A DNA stretch of 64,000 bases from Prorocentrum cordatum. Taxonomy: Eukaryota > Sar > Dinophyceae > Prorocentrales > Prorocentraceae. A program made the position numbers and the translations under genes. The notes below the pieces were generated by a model. That model did not search any database. It was not told the DNA's origin and saw nothing but the letters and a program-made list of their open reading frames with translations. The DNA lies in contig CAUYUJ010017992.1 in the NCBI GenBank assembly GCA_963575745.1, positions 36,001-100,000 on the forward strand, written 5' to 3'. Below are positions 53,735 to 63,325 of the stretch, in pieces (position 1 is the first letter of the stretch; every line of letters begins with the position of its first letter).

Positions 53735-53910
53735 TGCGGTATAAGATCGAGGTCGGTTCGGGGAGGGTACCCCAATGCTCTTCGTGTTTGTTGGGATGTC
53801 TTGTGTATTCTGGGGGAGGGTACCCTCGAGTGATCTTATGGTTTGGGATGATTTGGCCGGCGGGGGGTCTCATTTTCTTAAGGGATGGCCTACGTAGGTC
53901 CGACTGCACA
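53735..53910. repeat. GGGAGGGTACCC doublet module, copy 2
   Basis: GGTATAAGATCGAGGTCGG, GGGGAGGGTACCCC, then about 55 bp on GGGGGAGGGTACCC, then TTTGGCCGGCGG and CCGACTGCACA. It parallels 43617-43800 and is followed by the same minisatellite lead (CATGACGG..CCAGAAC). Confidence 0.7.
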
Positions 53911-54640
53911 TTCTCCCCATGACGGGCACAGAACGGAACGGCCCCACACGGCTCCAGGCACTTTTACGATCGCTCCAAGATGGCCCCAGAGGCCCCGACG
54001 AGCGCACCAAGACGGCCGACGAAGGCCCCGAGATGGCCCAAGACGGGCGCCAGACGGCCTCATAGAGCTTCAGGTGGCCCCCCAAGACGCCCCAGGAGCT
54101 GCTCAAGAGGGCCCACACCAGGCTCCCAGACGTCCCCAAACCCCCACCATTGCCCTAAGATTTCCCAAGGGGCCCCCGAAAATTGCCCAGGAGGGCAGCA
54201 AGATGGCCCAAGAAGAGGGCTCCAAGAGCTGTTCAATAGGGACTGCTCCGAGGTGCTCTAGAGTCCCCCAGCAAAGGCCGACCGTTGCCAAGGAGCTCCT
54301 AAGAGAGCCTCCAGCCCCAGCACCTGTCGCCATTTCTGGATTCTCGGACGGCCCATGAGGGCCCCAAGAGCTGTCCAAGAAGGACCGCTGGCCTACAGCC
54401 TCCAAGCACACTCCGACAGTTGCCAAGGAGCCCCCACGAGAGCCTCCAGCCCCAGCACATGACGCCGTTTCTGGATTCTCGGACGCCCCAAAGAAAGTCC
54501 AAAGCGCCACAAAGGCCCAGACCACTCCTAGATGCCCCGCAGCCCCACACCTGACTCATAGTTGCCAAATCGCTCCCACGAGAGCCTCAAGCCCAGGCAT
54601 CTTTTGCCGTTGTCTGATTCCCGGAGGTCCCAAAGAAAAA
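53911..54640. repeat. CCCAAGANGGCC minisatellite with ~130-bp sub-repeat
   Basis: Minisatellite, then two good copies and one partial copy (54292, 54417, 54558) of GTTGCCAAGGAGC..., GAGAGCCTCCAGCCCCAGCA and TTTCTGGATTCTCGGACG. Confidence 0.75.
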
Positions 54641-54688
54641 CGCCGAACCACAAACACGCCCCAGAAAGCCCCTCTACTTGTTCGCCTC

Positions 54689-54750
54689 TCCTCCTCCTCC
54701 TCCTCCTCCTCCTCCTCCTCCTCCTCCTCCTCCTCCTCCTCCTCCTCCTC
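54689..54750. repeat. (TCC)n abutting the reverse transcriptase ORF
   Basis: Perfect TCC run that ends exactly where RT-like coding sequence starts. Confidence 0.95.
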
Positions 54751-57275
54751 ATGACCCCGACGATGGTGGTGTTGTACGGTCCCCTGGTGATACCCGCCCG
54801 CTCGGACTCAAGAATTCCTCGAATAAAGTGGTGTGCAGTGTGCTGAACCAGACTATGAGCTGGGTGACGCAGAAGATTGGGGCTCCATCCCAAAGGGGCT
54901 TTATTCGGAGGCGAAATTTCCTGGACAATATTGTCGATTTGGACCTCTACGCTCGATCGGCTAGTATTATGTCTGCTACATCCTCCCAGGCACCGTCGTT
55001 GATTGCGTTCGACTTTGCACAGGCCTTCCCATCGGTATCCCAGGAGTGGCTATTCCAATGTCTCGCCCGACTTCGCATTCCTGCCCCTCTGGTTCGTGCT
55101 CTCCGCTCCCTTTACCACTGCACTCCATGCTACTTCGTTGGCGACTCTCCGACGTACCTATACCACATGAACTCAGGGGTGCTTCAGGGCTGTCCATTGA
55201 GTGGTTCGCTCTATGTCATCGCGAGCAACCCGTTCCTTCTGGACTTAGAACAATGTTTGGTTGCACGTGGGCGTCTCCTGGGTGTCGTTCGTGCCTGTGC
55301 GGATGATCTTGGGGCAGTCCTCTTCCATAACAGAGCGTATCCACGTTTGGCTCGAGTATTTCGACATGCTTCGAGGTTTGCTCAGCTACGACTTAAGCCT
55401 GCTAAATGCAATGTGATTCCTCTTCGTGACCCGTCTATGCCTGAACACGGAACCCTACTTCGACGCCAACTTGTGGGTGCCGACCCCGCCTGGGCAGATT
55501 TCGCGATTGTTTCTGCGTGTAGTTATCTTGGCTTTCAGATTGGGCCTGGAGCCACCGATGATAGTCAATGGTCGACGCCAGCTCTCAAGCATGCCACTCG
55601 GGCTACCGCAATTTCTTCGCAGGGCGCAGCCCTCTCCACGGCTGCCGCTCTATATCGTCAGAGAGCCGCTCCCACGCTGTCGTACGTGGCCCAGCTGGTT
55701 CCTCTTCCCTGGCGGGTTGGGCAACAGCAGCGTTTTCTGCTTGCGCGCATCCTGCGCACACCCGCTAGTATGCTTCGGACTGGTGACTGCTTCGCACTGA
55801 GCACGGTGAACGGCCCGAAGTTCAGCTCCATCTTCTGCGTTGCTGCTGCTGCACGGCTTCGAGCGGCTCTGGTCACTTGTTCCACATGGCGCTCGCAGCT
55901 GCAGCGACATCGTGATCTCCTCTGGGAGTACGGCACGTTCTCCCAAGCTGCCAGTGACATCCTGGCCCCGAACTTCTGGAGGGCACCACCTTTTGCTTGC
56001 CGCTTGGAAGAGGCAGCGAAGGGCTTTCCATCGTCCCAACGGCTGAAAGTGGGAGGGCGAATGGCTCTGAGTCTATGGGAAGGCGGCGACTCGTCCGTCC
56101 CCGCAGAGGTGATCGAGTTCTTTCGAGCTGGACCCAATCCTTGCCCGCTCCCATGGAGCCTCGCCCGTCGTGTTGCGGAGCAAGATGAGGGTCACGGAAT
56201 GCCACGTTCCCGAGCACCCAAGTGGCAGGCGGCCTTCACCGACATCTTCCAGCGTGCAGTCTTCCCTGACAAACTTCTTGAGCTACTCACCGCCCGCGTG
56301 CAGAAGCACTTCGGTATTCATGATGTGTGCTGGCCCACGGTCATCAGTCAACTGCAGCTAATGCCTGCATCTTGGGCTTTCATATGTGTGCGGACGTACC
56401 TCGGGGGTTGGATCACTCACCGACGTATGCAACGTGAGGCGTGGTGTATCTATGGTTGTGGCGGCCCAGATACCATGCGACATTATCTGACGGAGTGCCA
56501 TCGGTGCCTGCATTTCGGCGCCCTCACTCTTCGTGAAGATCTTCCAGGCGAGATTCGGCATCGACTCGGGCTTTTGGGGCCGACTCCTGCCGCTCTCATC
56601 GCTTGCTACCACCATTATCGACTGATCACGGCACGACACAGCTCCCCACCATCATACACGAGGGCGCTGGAGCTGGTTCCTGCTGCGCAGATCGCTCTGA
56701 GGCTCCCTCTTCGTGGACGACAGCAGCTGGCACTTCTTCGTCGTCCCACCCTGCGTGAGTCCATCGAGGCGGCCCGCCGAGATGGCGAGAAGGACGACCC
56801 CATGAGTGAGGCTCAGGGCTCTGAAGCAATAGGTCTCCCATTGCTGGTGTCGTCTCAGCCACCTCTCTCTCCGATCCCTCCTGATCCCCCCTCTTTGCTC
56901 GGACTCTGTCGAGATGACGAGCTCATCGAATTTCATTTTACTGATTACGATATGCCCCGCGACCCTAGTGGGGTCAGGGTGATCACTGCCGAAGAGCAGG
57001 CTTTGTATGCATGCGGGCCTCAAACTCCAGCACCGTCGGAGTCGATTCCTCTCCCCCCTCGTTCCCCTCGCCCCGATGATGCCTCGTCCCCGCTCCACCT
57101 CACCCTCTTTCACTTCGTAGATTATGATATGCCTCGCAACTATTCTGCGTTCAAGGTGCTATCTGCCGAGGAGCAGGCCTCACTGTCAGGCCCCCAGGCA
57201 GGTGAACTATGCCATCGAGAAGGCCCCTGCTGCGTGCTCTCTCAAGGAGAGTGGCAGGGAGAGCATAGCAGATGA
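54750..57275 (+). CDS. Non-LTR-type reverse transcriptase (5'-truncated)
   Basis: 841 codons from the end of the TCC run to TGA. In order: RPLGL (residue 16 on), QRGFIRRRNFLDNI (about 50), motif A AFDFAQAF with Asp 88, motif B GVLQGCPLSG (143 on), motif C CADD with Asp 185/186, then LRLKPAKCNV. These fit an RVT_1 polymerase of LINE retrotransposons, which copies element RNA at nicked chromosomal DNA. Near 566-583 a C-x3-C-x7-H-x4-C knuckle (CIYGC...H...C) fits the zinc-binding region after the RT in such elements. No endonuclease domain is present; the usual N-terminal part is missing, replaced by TCC, so I give no start codon. The C-terminus holds two diverged copies of HF(T/V)DYDMPR...AEEQA (about 727 and 786). 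No frameshift or internal stop seen. Confidence 0.8.
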   Translation, partial: HDPDDGGVVRSPGDTRPLGLKNSSNKVVCSVLNQTMSWVTQKIGAPSQRGFIRRRNFLDNIVDLDLYARSASIMSATSSQAPSLIAFDFAQAFPSVSQEWLFQCLARLRIPAPLVRALRSLYHCTPCYFVGDSPTYLYHMNSGVLQGCPLSGSLYVIASNPFLLDLEQCLVARGRLLGVVRACADDLGAVLFHNRAYPRLARVFRHASRFAQLRLKPAKCNVIPLRDPSMPEHGTLLRRQLVGADPAWADFAIVSACSYLGFQIGPGATDDSQWSTPALKHATRATAISSQGAALSTAAALYRQRAAPTLSYVAQLVPLPWRVGQQQRFLLARILRTPASMLRTGDCFALSTVNGPKFSSIFCVAAAARLRAALVTCSTWRSQLQRHRDLLWEYGTFSQAASDILAPNFWRAPPFACRLEEAAKGFPSSQRLKVGGRMALSLWEGGDSSVPAEVIEFFRAGPNPCPLPWSLARRVAEQDEGHGMPRSRAPKWQAAFTDIFQRAVFPDKLLELLTARVQKHFGIHDVCWPTVISQLQLMPASWAFICVRTYLGGWITHRRMQREAWCIYGCGGPDTMRHYLTECHRCLHFGALTLREDLPGEIRHRLGLLGPTPAALIACYHHYRLITARHSSPPSYTRALELVPAAQIALRLPLRGRQQLALLRRPTLRESIEAARRDGEKDDPMSEAQGSEAIGLPLLVSSQPPLSPIPPDPPSLLGLCRDDELIEFHFTDYDMPRDPSGVRVITAEEQALYACGPQTPAPSESIPLPPRSPRPDDASSPLHLTLFHFVDYDMPRNYSAFKVLSAEEQASLSGPQAGELCHREGPCCVLSQGEWQGEHSR

Positions 57276-57960
57276 GTAGTGTGACGACGGATCCCCCCAG
57301 GTACGCTCCGCCTCCTCCTCCTCCTCTTTTCCTCCTCCTCCTCCTCATCATGGGTGCCCCCACCTCCCTCTCCTGGTGCCGCTGTCCTCAATTCTGTTCG
57401 CGGTCCTTCCCATCACCCTTCTCATCCTCTCCTCCCTGCGCACAGCAGCAAGCCTCCCTCCTCCTCGTCGTTCAGAACTGCAGCGGTTGGTCCCTAGAGC
57501 GGGGCCGCCGATACCGGGCGCCGCGCGCGCCGCCGCGGCCCGGCCGCGGGGCGCTCACGGCGCGGGCGGGCCCCCCGCAAGCGGGCAGCATGGGAATGGT
57601 AAGCCAGCTCCCCCGCTCCGTTGCCGGCCGGAAACACCCGACCACCGACAGAACGGGCAGGGGCCAGGCAGCACCAAACCCCACCACCCACCCCAGGGGC
57701 CCGCCACGACACGACAGGCGCGACAGCGACGGCGACGACACGACGGGGGGGAGACGGACCCCCTGGCACACGACTCCCACGGGGGACACCTGGCTGGGAA
57801 ACCAGGCTCCGGTGGGAGACTGCGTGGCCGGGGGCCCCCTGGGAAGGGGACCCCCCTTTGGGGGCCATGCCAGGTGCGGGGACTTCTGCCCCCCCGAAGG
57901 CCCAGCGGTCCCCGCCTCCGCTAGGGGGCGTTTTGGCCCGACACCCCACTTATAGGGGTG
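57276..57960. other. GC-extreme stretch downstream of the RT
   Basis: A short TCC tract (57310-57350), then very GC-rich sequence with short self-complementary runs (for example GGGGACCCCCCTTTGGGGG at about 57855). No poly-A tail, target-site duplication or gene is visible. Confidence 0.5.
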
Positions 57961-57964
57961 CCCC

Positions 57965-58090
57965 TCCGGGGCCTCCCTCCTCCTCTTCCTCCTCCTCCTC
58001 CTCCTCCTCCTCCTCCTCCTCCTCCTCCTCCTCCTCCTCCTCCTCCTCCTCCTCCTCCTCCTCCTCCTCCTCCTCCTCACCCTCCTCACC
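57965..58090. repeat. (TCC)n tract
   Basis: Pure TCC triplets, then CACCCTCCTCACCCTC. Confidence 0.95.
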
Positions 58091-58397
58091 CTCTCATCCT
58101 CTCCCTCCCTGCACACAGCAGCAAGCCTCCCGCCCCACCCTGCGGGCGATGGGGGCGACAGGGGAGACCCCCAGGACACCCCAGAGAGCGCCCCAGACCC
58201 CGAACGAGGCCCCAGAAAGCCTTTCCTCCCCGCTCTATATCGTCGCGTCCCCTGCCTCTACCTTTGCCGAGCCTCCACCCCCCTATCCTTGCCGCTCTCC
58301 ATCTCCTTCTCGTGCTCTCGTCTGCGACATCTGCGCACTCGGGGCCCGCATTTCAACCTGCCTGCTGTGGAATCTTCACGGGTGCACACTCACTAGT
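58091..58397. other. Lead region of the 58.4-kb PPR fragment
   Basis: Resembles 44.75-45.13 kb in order (CACAGCAGCAAGCC-type words, CTCGGGGCCCGCATTTCAAC, CCTGCCTGC, GGTGCACACTCACTAGTC). No independent gene. Confidence 0.4.
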
Positions 58398-58545
58398 CAG
58401 TTATTCGGCTACAACGCTGGGATCAGCGCGTGCGAGAAGGGGCAGCAGTGGCAGCGCTCTCTGGCGCTGCTGAGCGAGATGCGAGAGGCGAGCCTGCAGC
58501 CCGACGTCATCTGTACTATTGTAGTGGCCTCTGGCCAGTGTCGAC
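58398..58545 (+). CDS. Single PPR motif fragment
   Basis: The frame reads FGYNAGISACEKGQ, then SLALLSEMREASLQPDV, then ICTIVVASGQ. One PPR repeat. The segment coding EASLQPDVI is duplicated 184 bp downstream (58672-58702) with a different continuation (IYTTLARARA), as if two alternative downstream exons or a local duplication existed. Confidence 0.5.
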
Positions 58546-58559
58546 GATCCGTGACGTTC

Positions 58560-58672
58560 CCGACGCTGTCGAAGACTTCGGCGACGAACACGACGACGAT
58601 GACGACGACGACGAACGACGAATGTCGACGAACCATCGACGACCATCGACGGACCATCGACGACCATCGGCG
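58560..58672. repeat. GACGAC / CATCGACGAC repeat
   Basis: ACGACGACGAC, then three copies of ACCATCGACG, between the two copies of the PPR tail. Confidence 0.8.
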
Positions 58673-58809
58673 AGGCGAGCCTGCAGCCCGACGTCATCTA
58701 TACTACACTTGCTCGAGCCCGTGCGCGCGAGAGGCTGCGCTGCCGCAGCTCGGCCCGGGGCGGCTCCCGGCGCTCCCGGGGCGGTCCTGGACGGCCCTGG
58801 ACGATCGCC

Positions 58810-59020
58810 AGAAGGTCGGGCTGAACGAAAGGGGGGGATAGGGAAAGTGGGGGCGGGTTACGAAGTCTGCTGCGTGCAGCTGGTTTCGGCCCCGCCGCCA
58901 GGCCCATTCCTCGATACATGGGCGCCTCCCGGCGCCGGGAGGCGCCGGGGAAATCAGCCACGTGAGCTGATTCTCAAACCTGCCCTTTGCTATCCCCCCC
59001 TTTCGCCCGGCCCGAGAAGG
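58810..59020. repeat. ~200-bp imperfect palindrome with perfect 26-bp core
   Basis: The centre at 58921-58946 is a perfect palindrome; its half-site is GGCGCCTCCCGGC. Outer arms GAAAGGGGGGGATAG (about 58827) and CTATCCCCCCCTTTC (about 58990) are inverse complements, with weaker pairing between. ORFs on the two strands read related peptides as a result. Confidence 0.85.
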
Positions 59021-59224
59021 GTCCACGACGCCCTGCACTATTGAGCGCTCCGCGCGGTGCCAAGAGCAACAGGGCAGCTCGTCACGACAGGAACTCACCG
59101 CATGCCCTCCTCCACGGAGTCGCTGCCGCGGCACGCTCAGGCGCTCCGAGGTCCGCCGCCTGCACTCTTGTCCTCCCCCCCGTCCTTTCCATGAGCTCCA
59201 CGAGCCTTTCGGCTTCGAAGCCCT

Positions 59225-59385
59225 GTTTAGTGGATCAACCGGCCTGTGAGCTCCAGGTTGAGCAAGCCGTGGATTCCTTCCACGGGTTCGCACTTGCCCA
59301 CTAGTCTATACTACAATGCTCGGCTCAATGCGTGCGAGGTTGCGCTGCAATTACAGCGGGCCAGGGCGGCTCCCGGCGCTCCCCT
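59225..59385 (+). pseudogene. PPR-motif relic
   Basis: After GTGGATTCCTTCCACGGGTT and CCCACTAGTCTATACTACAA the frame reads TSLYYNARLNACEVALQLQRA, an eroded PPR first helix, then minisatellite. Confidence 0.45.
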
Positions 59386-59999
59386 GAGCGGTCGCCAGCA
59401 AGCTCGAAGACGTCCAACAACGGCTCAGAGACGCTCAAGAGAGCGCCCGGAAGGCACCAGAGACCTCGAAGCGAGCCTCGTAATGCTCCAGCACGGCCGC
59501 AAGACACGCCGGAAAGCCTCCCACGACGGCCCAGGAGGACCCCGATGCTGACCCCACGAGGCCAAAGTCGCATGTTCTCCCTCAGGGGTTCGAAGGACTT
59601 TCAGCTTCTCCCCATTCCGCATCAAGAACGGCCACCAACGCCTCCTAAATCGCGTCAACACTGCCCAAGCGACTCCCAGGAGAGGCCTTCGATGGCCCAA
59701 AAAGGCCCCCCAGATGGCCTCAGAGCGCCTGAAGACGGTCCCAAGGAACCCCAAGTTCTCCCCCAAGAAGGCCTTAAGAGAGTCCCCACAGAGCGTTTCA
59801 GAGCCCCAAGGACGCCCCAGGACGGCCCCAAGGCGATTCTAGTGAGCTTCCCGTGTTGTCCCCAGAATAGGTTCTGGGGGACAGCCCAGGAAAGTCCCCA
59901 GAGGCGCCCAAAATACCGCAAGAGGCCTCCGAGACGCCCCAGACAGGTTCGAAGGAGGACCCATCATGCCCCAGACAGGGCACTAGAGACACCCGATCT
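59386..59999. repeat. CCCAAGANGGCC minisatellite, block
   Basis: Degraded block with a less repetitive stretch (59570-59650). Confidence 0.65.
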
Positions 60000-60021
60000 A
60001 TTCAACTTCGACGAGCTGCTC

Positions 60022-60061
60022 ATCCACGGTGTGCGAGTCCCAGGTTCAGCACACCGTGGAT
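60022..60061 (+). other. Perfect 13-bp stem hairpin upstream of a PPR relic
   Basis: ATCCACGGTGTGC (60022-60034) pairs with GCACACCGTGGAT (60049-60061) across a 14-nt loop. A related but imperfect structure precedes the PPR relic at 59300. Confidence 0.85.
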
Positions 60062-60125
60062 TTAATCAACGAGTTTACACTCGTCTATTTTACACTACCA
60101 GGAGCAGCGCGTGGAACTTGCAAAT
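60062..60125 (+). pseudogene. Very degraded PPR-motif relic
   Basis: CTCGTCTATTTTACACTACC followed by AGGAGCAGCGCGTGGAAC corresponds to the CTAGTCTATACTACAATGC / GGGATCAGCGCGTGCGAG lead of intact copies. Confidence 0.35.
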
Positions 60126-60660
60126 CGTGACAAAACTGGGAGGGGCCCCCAGGGAGGGCTTCCCCTCCCAGACGGCCCAGGCGAGTCCAAGAGGCCTCCA
60201 AGTTCGCCGAAGATGCCTCTAATATGGCCGAGGCTGGCCTCAAGATGGTTCAAGATGGGGTCCAGACGGCCTCAGAGCGCCCCAAGACTGCCTTCAGACG
60301 GCCGAAAAGCCTTCCAAAAGACCCCCAGAGCGCTCCAAGACCACTCCCAGCAGGACCTACAGGTGCAAAACTTGAAGGTTGTCTGTTGTTTGTTCCAACA
60401 TTTCAGCTTGCGCGACTTTGGGGCCCTTGCAGTATCCACGACGGCCCAACAGCCCCCCAGCTCGCCCAAAGCCGGCCCAAGAGACCTCCGAAGAGAATCC
60501 CAACGCGGCTCGAGAGAGGCCCAAGACGACTCAAGAGAGCCCCAAGATGGCCCAAGAGGCGCCCAAGACGACCTAACATGGCCCGGAGATGGCCAACTAG
60601 AGCCCAGGTGCATCCCAAGACGGCCCCAAGAGCGCTCCCAGAGAGCTCGAGGAGGCCCCC
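60126..60660. repeat. CCCAAGANGGCC minisatellite, duplicated segment copy 1
   Basis: From about 60422 on it parallels 61050-61285 (CCCAACAGCCC, CCCGACGCGGCTCGAGAG-like, GTGCATCCCAAGACGGCC, GAGCTCGAGGAGGCCCCC). Confidence 0.75.
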
Positions 60661-60661
60661 T

Positions 60662-60703
60662 CGACGGATGTAACAACGCACCCCCCTGTTACAGCATCCG
60701 TCG
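60662..60703 (+). other. Hairpin, copy 1 (14-bp stem)
   Basis: CGACGGATG+TAACA pairs with TGTTA+CATCCGTCG (CAG bulge on the 3' side) across the loop ACGCACCCCCC. It closes the first duplicated minisatellite segment. Confidence 0.85.
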
Positions 60704-60749
60704 GGTGCCCTCCCTGCGCAACAACCAAAGGTTTCTTTGTATGTTATGG

Positions 60750-60751
60750 TT

Positions 60752-60847
<96 letters not shown>

Positions 60848-60864
60848 ACGCACGCACACGCACA

Positions 60865-60940
<76 letters not shown>

Positions 60941-61015
60941 CACACACTCACACGCTCACACACTCACACACACACAAACAAAACACACAAGCACAAACAC
61001 AAATACACACACATA
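60750..61015. repeat. (CA)n microsatellite
   Basis: CA over ~200 bp with a CGCA-rich section at about 60835-60892, then CTCACA variants. Confidence 0.97.
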
Positions 61016-61044
61016 CACACACAACACTTTTAGCATATAGGACT

Positions 61045-61290
61045 TTGGAGCCCGTGCAGCGTCCACAAAGGCCCAACAGCCCTCAAGATCGGCCCAGGCC
61101 GGCCCAAGAGGCCCCCAAAGACGAGAGTCCCGACGCGGCTCGAGAGGGCCCCAAGACGGCCCAAGAGAGCCCTAAGACGGGCCAGGAAGCGCCCAAGACG
61201 ACCCAAGATGGCCCAGAGATGGCCCACGAGAGCCCCAAGTGCATCCCAAGACGGCCTTCAGAGCGCTCCCAGAGTGCTCGAGGAGGCCCC
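61045..61290. repeat. CCCAAGANGGCC minisatellite, duplicated segment copy 2
   Basis: Second copy of the segment at 60422-60660; the CA array lies between. Confidence 0.75.
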
Positions 61291-61295
61291 CCCAA

Positions 61296-61332
61296 CGGAT
61301 GGTACAACGCACCCCCCCTGCTGTAGCATCCG
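61296..61332 (+). other. Hairpin, copy 2
   Basis: CGGATG (61296-61301) and TACA (61303-61306) pair with TGTA (61322-61325) and CATCCG (61327-61332) across ACGCACCCCCC-type loop sequence. Sequence differs from copy 1 but pairing is kept. Confidence 0.75.
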
Positions 61333-61379
61333 ACGGGTGTTTTCTGGGGGCCCTTTTGGCGCCGTCTCCGGGCCCTCTC

Positions 61380-61540
61380 GAGCCCCCCGTGGGGCAATTA
61401 TCGAGGTCCTCCGGGTGCTTCCAGAGCCTACTGCAAGGTTGCAAGACGGCCCAAGAGAGCTGCAAGACAGCTTAGGAAAAACCCCAGGACGGCCAAGAGG
61501 TGCCCAAGAAGACCCAAGATGACCTGGAGATGGCCCCGTC
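61380..61540. repeat. CCCAAGANGGCC minisatellite, block
   Basis: Short degraded block with AAGACGGCCCAAGAG units. Confidence 0.6.
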
Positions 61541-61559
61541 GCGTTCCCCTGCCGGGGCA

Positions 61560-61650
61560 CCTGCGGATTCGCCCCATGGGGTACACACTGGTCTCTTCAA
61601 CAGCGCAGCGCCTCCTGCGTCCGAGAAGGGCCTGGGAACCGAGCTGCTTG
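61560..61650 (+). pseudogene. Probable PPR-motif relic
   Basis: The frame reads HTGLFNSAAPPASEKG, resembling TSLYYNAGISACEKG, then loses the pattern. The remainder to 61800 is minisatellite-like. Confidence 0.3.
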
Positions 61651-61837
61651 CGGAACCCCCCCTCGGTGCGTCTTGCGAGCCCCTCGGGCTGCTACAGGAC
61701 GGCCTCGGAGGGCCCCAAGATACCCCTAAGACGGCCCCGGTACGGCTCAGAGATGCGCCAGAGAGCGCCCAGACGGCCCGAGACTTGGCATCGCCCCGAG
61801 GCGTGCCACTCTTCTCGGCGAGGGCCATCGATGAGCA

Positions 61838-63325
61838 ACAACCACAGCAATCATTTCAAGACGGGTGGCTCTTATCTGCTCGAGGTGTCATCCAATGTAT
61901 ATTTCCCGAGCCCTCGATGCCCGCCCTCTTCGTCTTCGATCGCACCCCTTTGGGGGGGGGTATATACTTCTCACCTGCAGGCCGGGCCCCCTTAAGCCGC
62001 GGGGCGGCCGCGGACCGTCGGCCTGAGCGGCAGCGCTGATCGGCGGCAACCCGACCCCAAGAGGGACGGACAGGGGACCAACCACAACGACGACGACGAC
62101 GACGACGACGACGGCAACGTCGACGGCGACGACGACGACGACGAGCGAAAGCGAGAGCGAAAGCGAGAGCGACAGCGGGGCCACGAAGGGCAGGAAGGGG
62201 GCCACGAAGGGCGACAGCGGGGCCACAAAGGGCATGCGCATGGGGCCACGAAGGGCAGAAAATGCAGGGCCACAGAGGGCAACGGCGGGGCCACGGAGGG
62301 CAGCAACGGAACCACGTAGGGCAGCGAGGAGGCTTCACAGGGCGACAGCGGGGCCGCGAAGCGCGCGCAGATGGGGCCACGACTGGCGCGAGCGAGCGGG
62401 GGTCACGAAGGGCATGCATATATGGGACCACGAAGAGCAGCGAGGGGGCCACGAAAGGGTACAACGGGGCCACGACGGGCAACGATGGGGGCCACGAAAG
62501 TTTGCAACGGGGCCACGAAGGACAGCAAGGGCGCCACGAAGGGCTGCAACGGGGCCACGAAGGGCAGCGAGGGGGCCTCGAAGGGCTGCAACGGGGCCAC
62601 GAAGGGCAGCGAGGGGGTCACGAAGCGGTGCAACGGGGCCACGACGGTCAGCGAGGGGGCCACGAAGGGTTGTAACGGGGGCACGAAGGGCAGCGAGAGG
62701 GCCACGAAGGGCTGCAACGGGGCCTCCAAGAGCAGCAAGGGGGCCACGAAGGGCTGCAACGGGGCCGCGAAGGGCGCCAATGGGGGCCAGGAAGGGTTGC
62801 AACGGGTCCACGAAGGGCACCGATGGGGCCACGAACGGCTGCAATTGGGCCACGAAGGGCAGCGAGATCCCGATTCCTAAGTAAGCTGTGGGGGAGTCCT
62901 GAGCGTGAGCGCGACTCTCGGTCGCCTGAGTTTCGAGAGCGCGGCGCTTGACTAAATCGCTGGGAATTCCGACGCAAAAGCGCGATTCTGAGGAAAGCGC
63001 AAGCAAGTCCCCAGCGAGAGCGCGATTCCAGAGCGCCGACAGAACAATGCTTGCATTAATTAAAAGAAAGTCCCAAGCGAGAGCGCGATTCCGTAGTAAC
63101 ATGCGAGGAAGTCTCAAACGGGAGCCAGGGCCCTGGCTAAAGTGTGAGGAAGTTTCAAGCGGGAGCCGCTGTTGTTGTAATATGGGGGCCAGGGGCGCAG
63201 TTTGAGCCGAGTGACCTTCCCGGATAAAGAACAACAGGGTGCGAACCACGGGGGAAGCACTTCAAGTAAAAATACAATGGTCACCCGAGGCGGGGGACCG
63301 ACAACAATTATTCTAGTGAGTGTTC
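61838..63325 (+). repeat. C element, copy C8 (full length)
   Basis: Head (GGCTCTTATCTGCTCGAGG, CCCGCCCTCTTCGTCTTCGA), GACGAC tract (62085-62140), GCGAAAGCGAGAGC repeats, GGGGCCACGAAGGGCATGCG units, GGGGCCACGAAGGGCAGCGA array (62420-62870), GATCCCGATTCCTAAGTAAG, tail words GCGAGAGCGCGATTCC, and end GGGGCCAGGGGCGCAGTTTG with GGTCACCCGAGGCGGGGGAC. A good reference copy of the family. Confidence 0.88.

Noticed and set aside
57472-58179. 235-codon minus-strand ORF downstream of the RT
   Set aside because: Arg/Pro/Gly-rich reading of a GC-extreme stretch plus a TCC array.
60689-60943. Cys/Val repeat ORFs
   Set aside because: Readings of the CA/TG microsatellite.
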